Below, in pieces: positions 35,250 to 43,592 of a stretch of DNA of 64,000 nt. Position numbers and translations under genes: made by a program. Origin of the DNA: Nocardioides sp. TRM66260-LWL (lineage in GTDB: Bacteria; Actinomycetota; Actinomycetes; Propionibacteriales; Nocardioidaceae). The notes under the pieces were generated by a model. The model searched no databases and was not told the origin of the DNA. It saw only the letters and a list, made by a program, of their open reading frames with translations. The stretch is from the NCBI RefSeq assembly GCF_020075545.1, contig NZ_JAIQZK010000001.1:372001-436000 (forward strand), written 5' to 3'. Positions within the stretch are counted from its first letter, which is position 1. Each line of letters begins with the position of its first letter.

Positions 35250-36464
35250 GTGAGCCCCGACGTCCCCCGACCCGACGAGCGGTCGACCGACGCGCTGCTC
35301 CAGCACGCCGCGTCCGTCGTCGAGAAGCACGAGCACGACCTCGTGGAGCTCCGTCGCGACCTCCACCGGCACCCCGAGCCCGCCTGGGCCGAGCAGCGCA
35401 CCGTCGCGCGGCTCGTCGAGCTGCTGGAGCCGGCCGGCTGGACGATCACCCGCACGCCGCGCTCGGGCCTGGTCGCCGACCTCGGCGCCGGCGGACGCCG
35501 CGTCGCCCTGCGCGCCGACCTCGACGCGCTGCCCGTGCAGGACCTCACCACCGACCCCTGGCGCAGCACCGTGCCGGGCGTCGCCCACGCGTGCGGGCAC
35601 GACGTGCACGCCAGCGCCCTCGCCGGCGCCGGCCTCGCGCTCGCCGAGCTGCACCGGCAGGGCCTGCTGGCCGGACGCGTCCGGCTGCTCTTCCAGCCCG
35701 CCGAGGAGGTCATGCCCGGCGGCGCGAAGCACCTGATCAGCCACGGCGCGCTCGAGGGCGTCGAGGAGGTCTTCGCGCTGCACTGCGACCCGTCGGTCGA
35801 CGTCGGCGCGGTCGGCCTGCGGGTCGGCCCCATCACCAGCGCCGCCGACCGCATCGACGTCCGGCTCGAGGGCAGCGGCGGGCACACCTCGCGTCCCCAC
35901 CTGACCGAGGACCTCACCTTCGCGCTGGCCAAGGTCGTCTCCGAGCTGCCGTCGGTGCTGAGCCGCCGGATGGACCCCCGGGCGGGGGTCAGCGTGGTCT
36001 GGGGCGTGCTGCAGGCGGGTGCGGCGGCCAACGTGATCCCCGACCACGGCCTGGCCAGCGGCACGGTGCGCATCCTCGAGGCCGACGCGTGGGCCTCCTG
36101 CGAGGGCGTCGTGCGCCAGGCCGTGCTCGACCTGGTGCGGCCCTACGGCGTCACCGCGACCGTCGACTACCTGCAGGGCGTCCCGCCGGTGGTGAACGAC
36201 GCGGCCAGCGTCGACCTGCTGGCGCAGGCGGCCGACGCGATGCTCGGCCCGCTGCACCGCACCGAGGCCGAGCAGAGCCTCGGCGGCGAGGACTTCGGCT
36301 GGTACCTCGCCCACGTGCCCGGCGCGCTGCTGCGGCTCGGCACCCGCTCGCCCGGCGGCCAGCGCTACGACCTGCACCGCGGCGACCTCGTCGTCGACGA
36401 GGCCGCCATCGGCCACGGAGCCCGGATGCTCGCCGGCGCGGCCCTGCTGTCGCTGGCCCGCTGA
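35250..36464 (+). CDS. M20 family amidohydrolase
   Basis: A 404-residue zinc hydrolase of the M20D type, which cleaves N-acyl or amide bonds (hippurate, N-acyl-amino acids, IAA conjugates and the like). Visible are ELRRDLHRHPEPAW, RADLDALPVQ, the metal-binding HACGHDVHASALAGAG (ligands Cys115, His117), QPAEE (152-153 acidic pair), GGHTSRP, and the C-terminal SLGGEDFGWYL. I take the GTG at 35250 rather than a TTG at 35241 because of the hexamer spacing. It is convergent with the transporter operon. The substrate is not known; its position between the mutase genes and nucleoside transport does not settle it. Confidence 0.88.
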   Translation: MSPDVPRPDERSTDALLQHAASVVEKHEHDLVELRRDLHRHPEPAWAEQRTVARLVELLEPAGWTITRTPRSGLVADLGAGGRRVALRADLDALPVQDLTTDPWRSTVPGVAHACGHDVHASALAGAGLALAELHRQGLLAGRVRLLFQPAEEVMPGGAKHLISHGALEGVEEVFALHCDPSVDVGAVGLRVGPITSAADRIDVRLEGSGGHTSRPHLTEDLTFALAKVVSELPSVLSRRMDPRAGVSVVWGVLQAGAAANVIPDHGLASGTVRILEADAWASCEGVVRQAVLDLVRPYGVTATVDYLQGVPPVVNDAASVDLLAQAADAMLGPLHRTEAEQSLGGEDFGWYLAHVPGALLRLGTRSPGGQRYDLHRGDLVVDEAAIGHGARMLAGAALLSLAR

Positions 36465-36476
36465 CGCGGCGTCAGC
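36460..36476. terminator. compact inverted repeat containing both convergent stop codons
   Basis: GCTGACGC-G-GCGTCAGC is a perfect palindrome about one base. Its left arm holds the stop TGA of the amidohydrolase gene and its right arm the stop of the minus-strand permease gene. It is a short candidate terminator for both strands. Confidence 0.5.
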
Positions 36477-37758
36477 CCTTGCGGTAGGGGAGTCCGGCCG
36501 CGGCCGGCGGACGCGAGCGGCCGACCAGGCCCGCCACGGCGAAGATCGTGACGACGTAGGGCAGCATCAGCATGAACTGGCTCGGCACGGGCGAGCCGAG
36601 CACCGACAGCACGCCCTGCAGGTTCGAGGCGAACCCGAAGAGCAGCGCGGCCAGCGTCGAGCGGATCGGGTCCCACTTGCCGAAGATCACCGCGGCCAGC
36701 GCGATGTAGCCGGCCCCGCCGGTCATCTCGCGGTTGAACGCCGGCACCGAGACGAGCGTGTAGAACGCGCCGCCCGCGCCGGCCACCGCGCCGGCGATCA
36801 GGATGGTGGTGAAGCGGGTGCGGATGACGTCGATGCCGACGGTGTCGGCCGCCTTCGGGTGCTCGCCGACGGCCCGCACGCGCAGGCCCCACTTGGTGCG
36901 GTACAGCGCGTAGGTGACGACCGCGACCGTCATGTAGAGCAGGTACACCAGCGGCGACTGGCGGAACAGGATCGGGCCGACGACCGGGATGTCGCCGAGC
37001 AGCGGCACCGCCACCGCGGACAGCCGCGGCGGGGTGTTGAGCGACTCGGTGTTCTCGGTGAGCACCTGGGAGAACAGGAAGCTCGTGACGCCGACGATGA
37101 GCACGTTGAGCACCACGCCGACGATCACCTGGTCGACGAAGTAGCGGATCGCGAACACGCCGAGGACCAGCGCGACCAGCGCACCGGCGGCCATCGCGGC
37201 GACGACGCCGACCCAGGCCGAGCCGGTGAGCGAGGCCACCACGGCCGCGGCGAAGGCGCCGAGCAGCAGCTGGCCGTCGATCGCGATGTTCACGACGCCG
37301 ACCCGCTCGCCGAGCACGCCGCCGAGGGCGCCGAACACGAGGGGGACGGCCAGCAGCAGGGAGCCGGCGAGCAGCCCGATGACCGGGATCGTGCCGCCCG
37401 CGGCCGCCCAGGCCAGGAAGCCGACCAGGCCCACGACCGCGAACAGCGCGACCAGCCACAGCGGGGTGGGACGGCGGGCCAGGTAGCGGCGCAGCGACTC
37501 CGCCGTCGCCACCGCCATCAGGACGACGACGATCCAGGCCGTCGCGGTGCTGGGCACCGAGACGGTGGGCAGGCGGACGACGTCGGTCGGGACGGCCAGG
37601 CGGAACGAGGTGTCGCCGCTCTGGGCGGCCAGGCCGACCGCCGCGGCCAGCGCGAGGGTGAGCACGGCGAGCACCACGGTGGTCTTCGCGCTCACGACCG
37701 CGATGCGGACGGGCTCGGCCGCCTCGGGGACGGACGCGGGCGTCACGGTCTGGCTCAC
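36472..37758 (-). CDS. nucleoside-type ABC transporter permease (second)
   Basis: A 428-residue membrane permease of the branched-chain amino acid/nucleoside (BPD2, YufQ/NupQ-like) family, with about ten helices. Family stretches: GALGGVLGERVGVVNIAIDGQLLLGAF, VDQVIVGVVLNVLIVG, the cytoplasmic coupling loop RAVGEHPKAADTVGIDV, and GGAGYIALAAVIFGKWDPI. It begins with GTG at 37758, which overlaps the stop of the first permease gene by four bases (GTGA). Last gene of an operon of ATPase, permease 1 and permease 2; the lipoprotein gene lies just upstream. Import of purine and pyrimidine nucleosides is the likely task. Confidence 0.9.
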   Translation of the reverse strand: MSQTVTPASVPEAAEPVRIAVVSAKTTVVLAVLTLALAAAVGLAAQSGDTSFRLAVPTDVVRLPTVSVPSTATAWIVVVLMAVATAESLRRYLARRPTPLWLVALFAVVGLVGFLAWAAAGGTIPVIGLLAGSLLLAVPLVFGALGGVLGERVGVVNIAIDGQLLLGAFAAAVVASLTGSAWVGVVAAMAAGALVALVLGVFAIRYFVDQVIVGVVLNVLIVGVTSFLFSQVLTENTESLNTPPRLSAVAVPLLGDIPVVGPILFRQSPLVYLLYMTVAVVTYALYRTKWGLRVRAVGEHPKAADTVGIDVIRTRFTTILIAGAVAGAGGAFYTLVSVPAFNREMTGGAGYIALAAVIFGKWDPIRSTLAALLFGFASNLQGVLSVLGSPVPSQFMLMLPYVVTIFAVAGLVGRSRPPAAAGLPYRKG

Positions 37759-38981
37759 TTCGCCTCCTGGGTCGGCAGCCGGAAGAGGGCCCGCACCAGC
37801 GGCGGCGCGGCGATGAACAGGACGATCAGCGACTGGATCACCAGCACGATGTCGACGGGGATGCCCTCCGAGGCCTGCATCGCGAAGCCGCCGGCCTTGA
37901 ACGCCCCGAACAGCAGGCCCGCCCCGAGGATGCCGAGCGGGTTCGACCGGCCGAGCAGGGCGACGGTGATGGCGTCGAAGCCGATGCCGGCGTCGAGGTC
38001 GGTGGAGACGCCGGACGGCACCGTGCCCAGCACCTGGTTGACCCCGGCGAGGCCGACGAGGCCGCCGGCGATCAGCATCGCGACGACGTAGGTGCGGCCG
38101 ACGTCGATGCCGGCCGTGCGCGCGGCGTGCGGGTTCTCGCCGACCGCGCGGAAGCGGTAGCCGAGCGCCGAGCGGTTGAGCAGCCACCACACCGCCGCGA
38201 CCGCGACCAGCGCGAGCAGGAAGCCGGCGTGCAGGTTGAACCGGTCGCCGAGCACCTTCGGCAGGACGGCGTTCTGGTCCATCGGCAGCGACTTGGGGTT
38301 GACCGTGCCGGGCGCCTGGAGGATCGACTGGCTCGAGAGGGCGTAGAAGAGCAGGTAGAACGCGACGTAGTTGAGCATGATCGTGACGATCACCTCGTGC
38401 GCCCCGGTGCGGGCCTTGAGCACGCCCGCGAGGCCGGCCCACAGGGCGGCCGCGAGCATGCCCGCCAGCACGGCGACCGGCAGCTGGACGAGGCGCGGGG
38501 CGTCCAGGTTGATGCCGACCCAGCCGGCGGCGCCGCCGGCGAGCAGCATCTGGCCGCGTCCGCCGATGTTGAACATGCCGGTGCGGAAGGCCAGGCCGAC
38601 GCCGAGCCCGGCGGCGATCAGCGGGCCGGCGAACTTCAGCGTCTCGGTGAGCGGCCGGATGCCGGTCTGGAAGTCGGCGGCGCGGGTGTTGTAGATCGAG
38701 CCGCGGAAGAGCGCGCCGTACGCGCCGCCGATGGCGTCGCGGGAGGCCGCGAGGAAGTCGCCGGGCCGTGCGGTGAGGAAGCCCGCGGTCTCGCGCACCT
38801 GTGCGTCGGTGGCCAGGATCAGGATCGAGCCGACCAGCACGGCGAGGACGACGGCGAGGACGCCGACCAGCGCGTTGCCGCTGGTGACCGTGCGCATCAC
38901 GTGGTGCCACTGGCCGTCGGCGGGCGTGCGCGGCGCCTCCTCCTGCTCCGGCGCGGGGGAGGCCTGCGGGGTGAGGGTCAT
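37755..38981 (-). CDS. nucleoside-type ABC transporter permease (first)
   Basis: A 408-residue permease, partner of the one at 36472 (NupP/YufP-like). Shows FRTGMFNIGGRGQMLLAGGAA, HEVIVTIMLNYVAFYLLFYAL, the coupling loop FRAVGENPHAARTAGIDVGR, and IGFDAITVALLGRSNPLGI. A polar 30-residue N-terminus precedes the first helix. The ATG at 38981 overlaps the ATPase stop by four bases (ATGA). The two different permeases form the heterodimeric channel typical of BmpA-dependent importers. Confidence 0.91.
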   Translation of the reverse strand: MTLTPQASPAPEQEEAPRTPADGQWHHVMRTVTSGNALVGVLAVVLAVLVGSILILATDAQVRETAGFLTARPGDFLAASRDAIGGAYGALFRGSIYNTRAADFQTGIRPLTETLKFAGPLIAAGLGVGLAFRTGMFNIGGRGQMLLAGGAAGWVGINLDAPRLVQLPVAVLAGMLAAALWAGLAGVLKARTGAHEVIVTIMLNYVAFYLLFYALSSQSILQAPGTVNPKSLPMDQNAVLPKVLGDRFNLHAGFLLALVAVAAVWWLLNRSALGYRFRAVGENPHAARTAGIDVGRTYVVAMLIAGGLVGLAGVNQVLGTVPSGVSTDLDAGIGFDAITVALLGRSNPLGILGAGLLFGAFKAGGFAMQASEGIPVDIVLVIQSLIVLFIAAPPLVRALFRLPTQEAK

Positions 38982-40492
38982 GCGCTGACTCCTGAGGGTC
39001 GCTCGCCGGTCATCATGAGCCCGAGGACGTCTCGGGGGGTGTCGGCCGGGACGATGCCGACCACGCGCCCGCGGTACAGCACCATGATCCGGTCGGCCAG
39101 GGCCACGACCTCGTCGAGCTCGGTGGAGACGACGAGCACCGGGATGCCGGCGTCGCGCGTGGCGATGAGCTGCTTGTGGATGAACTCGATCGAGCCGACG
39201 TCGACGCCGCGGGTCGGCTGCGCCGCGACCAGCAGGCGCAGGTCGCGGGAGAGCTCGCGGGCGACGACGACCTTCTGCTGGTTGCCGCCGGAGAGGTTCG
39301 CGACCGGCGTGTGGATGCCCGGCGCGCGGACGTCGTACTCCGTCAGACGGTCGCGCGCGAACGCCTCCAGGGCGTCGCGCTGCACGGCGCCGCGACGCAC
39401 GAACGGCGCGTCGGTGCTGCGGTCGAGCATGAGGTTCTCGGCGATCGAGAAGGCCCCGACGAGCCCGTCGATCTGGCGGTCCTCGGGGATGAACCCGACG
39501 CCGGAGTCGAGGACGTCGCGCACCGAGCGGCCGACGAGCTCGTGGCCGTCGAGCCGGATCGAGCCGCGCACGTGCTGCTGCAGGCCGACGAGCGCCTCGG
39601 TGAGCTCGGTCTGGCCGTTGCCCTGCACGCCGGCGACCGCGAGCACCTCGCCGGCGCGGATCGTGAAGTCGACGTCGTCGAGGTGCACCTGCCCGCCGGC
39701 GTCGGTGACCGTCAGGCCGCTGACGACCAGCGCGTCGTCGCCGGTGCGCGCCGGCTGCTTGGCCACGGTGAGCTCGACGGCCCGGCCGACCATCAGCGCG
39801 GCCAGCTCGGCGTTGCTGGCGGTCGGCTCGGCCTCGCCGACGACCTTGCCGAGCCGGATGACGGTGATGCGGTCGGCGACCTCGCGCACCTCGCGGAGCT
39901 TGTGGGTGATGAAGACGATCGCGGTGCCGGCGTCGCGCAGCTGGCGCATGATCGCCATCAGCTCGTCGGTCTCCTGCGGGGTGAGCACCGCCGTCGGCTC
40001 GTCGAAGACGAGCACCTCGGCGTCCCGGGAGAGCGCCTTGACGATCTCGACGCGCTGCTGGACGCCGACGGGGAGGTCCTCGACCCGCGCGTCGGGGTCG
40101 AGGTGGAACCCGAAGCGGTCGGAGATCTCGCGGACCCGGGCGCGGGCGGCGTCGAGGTCGAGCGTGCCGCCGAGGCGGGTCGCCTCGTGGCCGAGCATGA
40201 CGTTCTCGGCGACGGTGAAGACCGGGATCAGCATGAAGTGCTGGTGCACCATGCCGATGCCGGCGGCCATCGCGTCGCCGGGACCGGAGAAGTGCCGCGG
40301 CTCGCCGTCGAGCAGGATCTGGCCCTCGTCGGCCTGGTAGAGGCCGTAGAGGACGTTCATCAGCGTCGACTTGCCGGCGCCGTTCTCGCCGAGCAGGCAG
40401 TGGATCTCGCCCGGTTCGACGGTGAGGGAGATGTGGTCGTTGGCCACGAGGGCGCCGAAGCGCTTGGTGATGTCGCGCAGGGCCAGCTGCAT
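38978..40492 (-). CDS. nucleoside-type ABC transporter ATP-binding protein
   Basis: A 504-residue protein with two ABC domains in tandem, as in RbsA/YufO-type importers. Domain 1: Walker A GENGAGKST at about 35-43, Q-loop, signature variant LPVGVQQRVEIVKAL, Walker B VLVFDEPTAVLTP. Domain 2: degenerate Walker A GVQGNGQTE, signature LSGGNQQKVVVAREL, and Walker B LLVAAQPTRGVDVG, where the catalytic Glu is replaced by Gln or Pro, so this half probably does not hydrolyse ATP. Start at the ATG at 40492, seven bases after a TAGGAT hexamer. Followed by both permeases with coupled starts. Confidence 0.93.
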   Translation of the reverse strand: MQLALRDITKRFGALVANDHISLTVEPGEIHCLLGENGAGKSTLMNVLYGLYQADEGQILLDGEPRHFSGPGDAMAAGIGMVHQHFMLIPVFTVAENVMLGHEATRLGGTLDLDAARARVREISDRFGFHLDPDARVEDLPVGVQQRVEIVKALSRDAEVLVFDEPTAVLTPQETDELMAIMRQLRDAGTAIVFITHKLREVREVADRITVIRLGKVVGEAEPTASNAELAALMVGRAVELTVAKQPARTGDDALVVSGLTVTDAGGQVHLDDVDFTIRAGEVLAVAGVQGNGQTELTEALVGLQQHVRGSIRLDGHELVGRSVRDVLDSGVGFIPEDRQIDGLVGAFSIAENLMLDRSTDAPFVRRGAVQRDALEAFARDRLTEYDVRAPGIHTPVANLSGGNQQKVVVARELSRDLRLLVAAQPTRGVDVGSIEFIHKQLIATRDAGIPVLVVSTELDEVVALADRIMVLYRGRVVGIVPADTPRDVLGLMMTGERPSGVSA

Positions 40493-40499
40493 GGAGGCG

Positions 40500-40505
40500 A
40501 TCCTA
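40500..40505 (-). promoter_or_regulatory. -10 element for the ATPase-permease transcript
   Basis: TAGGAT on the minus strand ends seven bases before the ATG at 40492, with no ribosome site. The ATPase and permeases may thus be made from a promoter separate from that of the lipoprotein gene. Confidence 0.55.
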
Positions 40506-40597
40506 GGTGTGCGAAGGACGACGGCGGAGGGCGGGGATCGACCGATCCCCACCCCCCGCCGCACGGCGGCGGTCCGCCCGGACGGACGGCCGCGAGG

Positions 40598-41713
40598 TCA
40601 CTGCTTGAGGTAGGACTTCACCGGGATCGAGCCGTCGATGATGCCGGCCTTGATCGTGTCGAGCTCGCCCTGCAGGTCGGGGGAGACCTTGGAGGCGAAG
40701 TCGTGGAACGGCGCGATGCCGACGCCGCCGTTCTCCAGGGTGCCGACGTACGGGGTGTAGTCGAGCTTGCCCTCGCCGGCCGCCAGGATGGCCTCCTTGG
40801 TGGAGACGTCCATGTTCTTCAGGATCGAGGTCAGGACCACCGGACGGGTCTTCGGGTCGGTCTCGTAGAAGTCGGCGTCGACGCCGACGAGCGCGACGTC
40901 CTTGCCGGAGTCGGCGATCGCGGTGAGCGCGCCCTGGTAGATCGGGCCGCCGACCGGCAGGATCACGTCGGCGTCCTGGTCGATGAGCTGCGCGGCGGTG
41001 TTGGTGGCGGCCTGGTTGGCGTCGAAGCCTCCGGTGAAGGAGCCCTCCTTGCCGTCCCAGCCGACGACCTTGACGCTCTTGCTCTTCTTCTCGTTGTAGT
41101 ACTCGACGCCCTGCTTGAAGCCGTCCATGAAGATCGTGACGGTCGGGAACGGCTGGCCGCCGTAGGTGCCGACGACGCCGGTCTTGGTGTAGCTCGCGGC
41201 CGCGTAGCCGGCCAGGAAGGCGGCCTGCGCGGTGTCGTAGAGGAGCGGCTTGATGTTCGCGACGTCGGGCTTGCCGTCGAAGGTCTTGCCGTCGTCGCCG
41301 CCGTCGGCGGCGTCGTCGATGAGGATGTACTCGAGGTCGGGGTTGGCCTTGGCCGACTCCTTGGTGGCCGAGGCGAGGGCGAAGCCGACCGTCACGATGG
41401 CCTTGCAGCCCTCGCCGACGAGGCTCTCGAGGTTCGGCGCGTAGTCGTTCTCGCTGTTCGACTCGACGGCCTTCGCCTCGACGCCGAGCTCCTTCGCGGC
41501 GTCCTGGACGCCCTCGTAGGAGAGCTGGTTGAACGACTTGTCGTCGAAGCCGCCGGCGTCGGAGACGATGCAGGGCTTGAAGTCGCTCTGGGCCGGGGTG
41601 GCCGAGCCGCCGGCGTTGGTGGTGCTGTCGGGAGCGTCGCCACAGGCCGCCAGGGCGGTCGAGGTGGCGAGCAGGGCGATGCCGCTCACGACGGCCTTCC
41701 TCATCTTGTTCAC
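40598..41713 (-). CDS. BmpA-family nucleoside-binding lipoprotein
   Basis: A 371-residue substrate-binding protein of a nucleoside ABC importer. It has a lipoprotein signal peptide ending in the lipobox LAAC (Cys24), a short Ser/Thr/Gly linker, then the BMP domain with CIVSDAGGFDDKSFNQLSYEG, NDYAPNLESLVGEGCKAIV, FLAGYAAASYTKTGVVGTYGG, VLPVGGPIYQGAL, and VGVDADFYETDP. The GTG start at 41713 follows GGAGG. The aspartate in GGFDDKSFN and the VDAD loop are the usual ligand contacts for the ribose. Upstream on its strand are a hairpin and a -10 candidate. Substrate preference among nucleosides is not proved. Confidence 0.93.
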   Translation of the reverse strand: MNKMRKAVVSGIALLATSTALAACGDAPDSTTNAGGSATPAQSDFKPCIVSDAGGFDDKSFNQLSYEGVQDAAKELGVEAKAVESNSENDYAPNLESLVGEGCKAIVTVGFALASATKESAKANPDLEYILIDDAADGGDDGKTFDGKPDVANIKPLLYDTAQAAFLAGYAAASYTKTGVVGTYGGQPFPTVTIFMDGFKQGVEYYNEKKSKSVKVVGWDGKEGSFTGGFDANQAATNTAAQLIDQDADVILPVGGPIYQGALTAIADSGKDVALVGVDADFYETDPKTRPVVLTSILKNMDVSTKEAILAAGEGKLDYTPYVGTLENGGVGIAPFHDFASKVSPDLQGELDTIKAGIIDGSIPVKSYLKQ

Positions 41714-41733
41714 GTGATCCTCCGGGGGTCCCG

Positions 41734-41764
41734 CCCCGCACCTGCGGGGACGGCTCGCACCGTA
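41734..41764 (-). promoter_or_regulatory. bmpA-type gene promoter and leader hairpin
   Basis: A TACGGT hexamer (minus strand, 41764-41759) gives a leader of about 40 bases. Within it CCCCGC/GCGGGG (41734-41739 with 41744-41749) forms a short stable hairpin before the GGAGG site. Such a hairpin could raise lipoprotein expression by stabilising the message; this is inference. Confidence 0.4.
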
Positions 41765-41991
41765 GTCGAAACCCTCGGAGGGGTGGAGGGTCGCGAGGCC
41801 CGTCGTGCCGAAGGGTTATCGAGTCGTCACCTGAGCCCGCCGTGGCCCCGGCGACCGCGGCGAGACCGGCGACGCCGACGACGCCGGTTGTCCGAGCGGG
41901 CGCGGTGGGCGAGGCTGGCCGTCCGAGGCGCCGGTGGGCGGCGCCGACCCCGGCGTCGCGCGCGGCCCGGGACGCGAGGGGGAGGCCGCAC

Positions 41992-42408
41992 GTGTCCGCG
42001 ATCGAGGAGCTGCCCGAGGACTGGCGCGACCTGGCCCGGGAGGCGGTGGCGGCGCGCGAGCGGGCCTACGCGCCGTACTCGCGCTTCGGCGTCGGCGCGG
42101 CCGCGCTGGTCGACGACGGCCGCGTCGTGGCCGGCTGCAACGTCGAGAACGCCGCCTACGGCGTCACCCTGTGCGCCGAGTGCGGCCTCGTCGGCGCGCT
42201 GCACCTGGGCGGCGGGGGCCGGCTGGTGCGCTTCGTCTGCGTCGGAGGACCGCAGGACGCCGAGCCGCACCTGGTCATGCCCTGCGGACGCTGCCGGCAG
42301 CTGCTGTGGGAGAACGGCGGCCCCGGGCTCGAGGTGCTGACGCCCCGCGGCGTGCGGACCATGACCGAGGTGCTGCCGGATGCCTTCGGCGCCGACGACC
42401 TCGACTGA
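41992..42408 (+). CDS. cdd: cytidine deaminase
   Basis: Converts cytidine and deoxycytidine to uridine and deoxyuridine. The 138-residue protein is the tetrameric short form: YAPYSRFGVGAA, GCNVENAAYG, catalytic CAE (Cys61, Glu63) and PCGRCRQLL (Cys98, Cys101) that hold zinc. Starts at the GTG at 41992 after GGGGGAGG. The gene before it is the divergent lipoprotein gene, 278 bases away; that spacer holds both promoters and no other gene that I can support. The next gene, a P450, begins inside cdd. Confidence 0.95.
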   Translation: MSAIEELPEDWRDLAREAVAARERAYAPYSRFGVGAAALVDDGRVVAGCNVENAAYGVTLCAECGLVGALHLGGGGRLVRFVCVGGPQDAEPHLVMPCGRCRQLLWENGGPGLEVLTPRGVRTMTEVLPDAFGADDLD

Positions 42409-43582
42409 CCTCGACGCGCCGGCGCTCGCCGCCGACCCGTACCCGACGCTGGCGCGCCTGCGCGCGCTCGGCCCCGTCGTCCGGCACGAGCCGAGCGGAC
42501 GCCTGCTGGTGCTCGGTCATGCGGCGGTAGCCGCCGCCCAGCGCGATCGGCGGCTGGGGCGGGTGTGGCGCGACCGCGAGCCCGCCGACCTGCTCGAGCC
42601 GTTCAACCTGCTCCACCGCCACCAGATGCTCGAGCACGAGCCGCCGACCCACACCCGGCTGCGTCGTCCGGTCGCGGCCGCGTTCGCGCGCGGCCACGTC
42701 GAGCGGCTGCGTCCCCGCGTGCGGGCCCTGGCCGCGGCCCTCCTCGACGAGGTCGACCCGACGGGCCTCGATCTCGTCGGCGACCTTGCCGAGCCGCTCC
42801 CCGTGCTGGTGATCGCGGCGCTGATCGGCGTCCCCGAGACGCACGTCGACGCGCTGCGCGCGTGGTCGCAGGCGATCGTCGCGATGTACGAGCCCTCGCC
42901 GCCGCTGCCGGTCGCGGAGGCCGCCGCCCGGGCGTCCGTGGAGTTCGCCGACTTCCTGCGCGACCTGCTCGCGCACCGCCGGGCCGCGCCGCGCGACGAC
43001 CTGCTCAGCCACCTCGCCGAGGTCGGTCTCGACGACGACGAGGTGGTCGCCTCCGTCGTCCTGCTGCTCAACGCCGGGCACGAGGCGTCGGTCAACGCGC
43101 TCGGCAACGGCATGGTGGCCTGGCTGCGTCAGGACGGCGTCGCCCGGCTGCCGGGCGGTGCGGACGCGACCGCGCGATGCGTGGAGGAGCTGCTGCGGCA
43201 CGACGCCCCGCTGCAGCTCTTCGAACGGGAGGCGCTGGTGCCCGCCGACGTCGGGGGCGTGCCGGTCGAGCCCGGGCAGCGGGTCGCGCTGCTGCTGGGC
43301 GCCGCCAACCGGGATCCCGCCGTCTTCGCGCGGCCCGATCGGCTCGATCCGGCGCGGCACCCGAACCCGCACCTGTCCTTCGGCGTCGGCGTGCACTTCT
43401 GCCTCGGCGCGCCGCTGGCCCGGATGGAGCTCCGCGAGACGCTCGACGTGCTGCTGACCCGACTGCCCGACCTGCACCTGGCCGGGGAGCCGGAGTCGCG
43501 GGGCACGTTCGTGCTGCGGGGTCACCGCCGGGTGCCCGTGGCGGCCTCGGGGCCCGGTCGACGCCGCGGGACGCCCGCATAG
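42380..43582 (+). CDS. cytochrome P450 with altered I-helix motif
   Basis: A 400-residue soluble bacterial P450 (CYP107-like in overall look). Heme motif FGVGVHFCLGAPLARMEL with Cys341, ExxR pair Glu270 and Arg273, and I-helix AGHEAS at 232-237. Most P450s have an acid-Thr pair here; in this one Glu235 is followed by Ala236, so the threonine used for proton delivery is missing, as in P450eryF. Its ATG lies inside cdd (29-base overlap) and its stop TAG forms the deoA promoter hexamer. No ferredoxin or reductase gene is near. The substrate is unknown; its place invites thought of a nucleoside or base. Confidence 0.9.
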   Translation: MPSAPTTSTDLDAPALAADPYPTLARLRALGPVVRHEPSGRLLVLGHAAVAAAQRDRRLGRVWRDREPADLLEPFNLLHRHQMLEHEPPTHTRLRRPVAAAFARGHVERLRPRVRALAAALLDEVDPTGLDLVGDLAEPLPVLVIAALIGVPETHVDALRAWSQAIVAMYEPSPPLPVAEAAARASVEFADFLRDLLAHRRAAPRDDLLSHLAEVGLDDDEVVASVVLLLNAGHEASVNALGNGMVAWLRQDGVARLPGGADATARCVEELLRHDAPLQLFEREALVPADVGGVPVEPGQRVALLLGAANRDPAVFARPDRLDPARHPNPHLSFGVGVHFCLGAPLARMELRETLDVLLTRLPDLHLAGEPESRGTFVLRGHRRVPVAASGPGRRRGTPA

Positions 43583-43585
43583 GGT
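43580..43585 (+). promoter_or_regulatory. -10 element of deoA, overlapping the P450 stop codon
   Basis: TAGGGT starts with the P450 stop codon and ends seven bases before the deoA ATG at 43593. An internal, leaderless promoter is the likely meaning. Confidence 0.55.
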
Positions 43586-43592
43586 GCGGGGC

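Noticed and set aside
41714..41991. Purine-type riboswitch or small gene between the lipoprotein gene and cdd
   Set aside because: No purine aptamer core could be found and no frame has a start, ribosome site and sensible composition; only promoter-like words and one hairpin are visible.
42380..43582. Secondary-metabolite cluster around the P450
   Set aside because: No synthase, tailoring or resistance genes lie nearby; all neighbours are nucleoside salvage genes.
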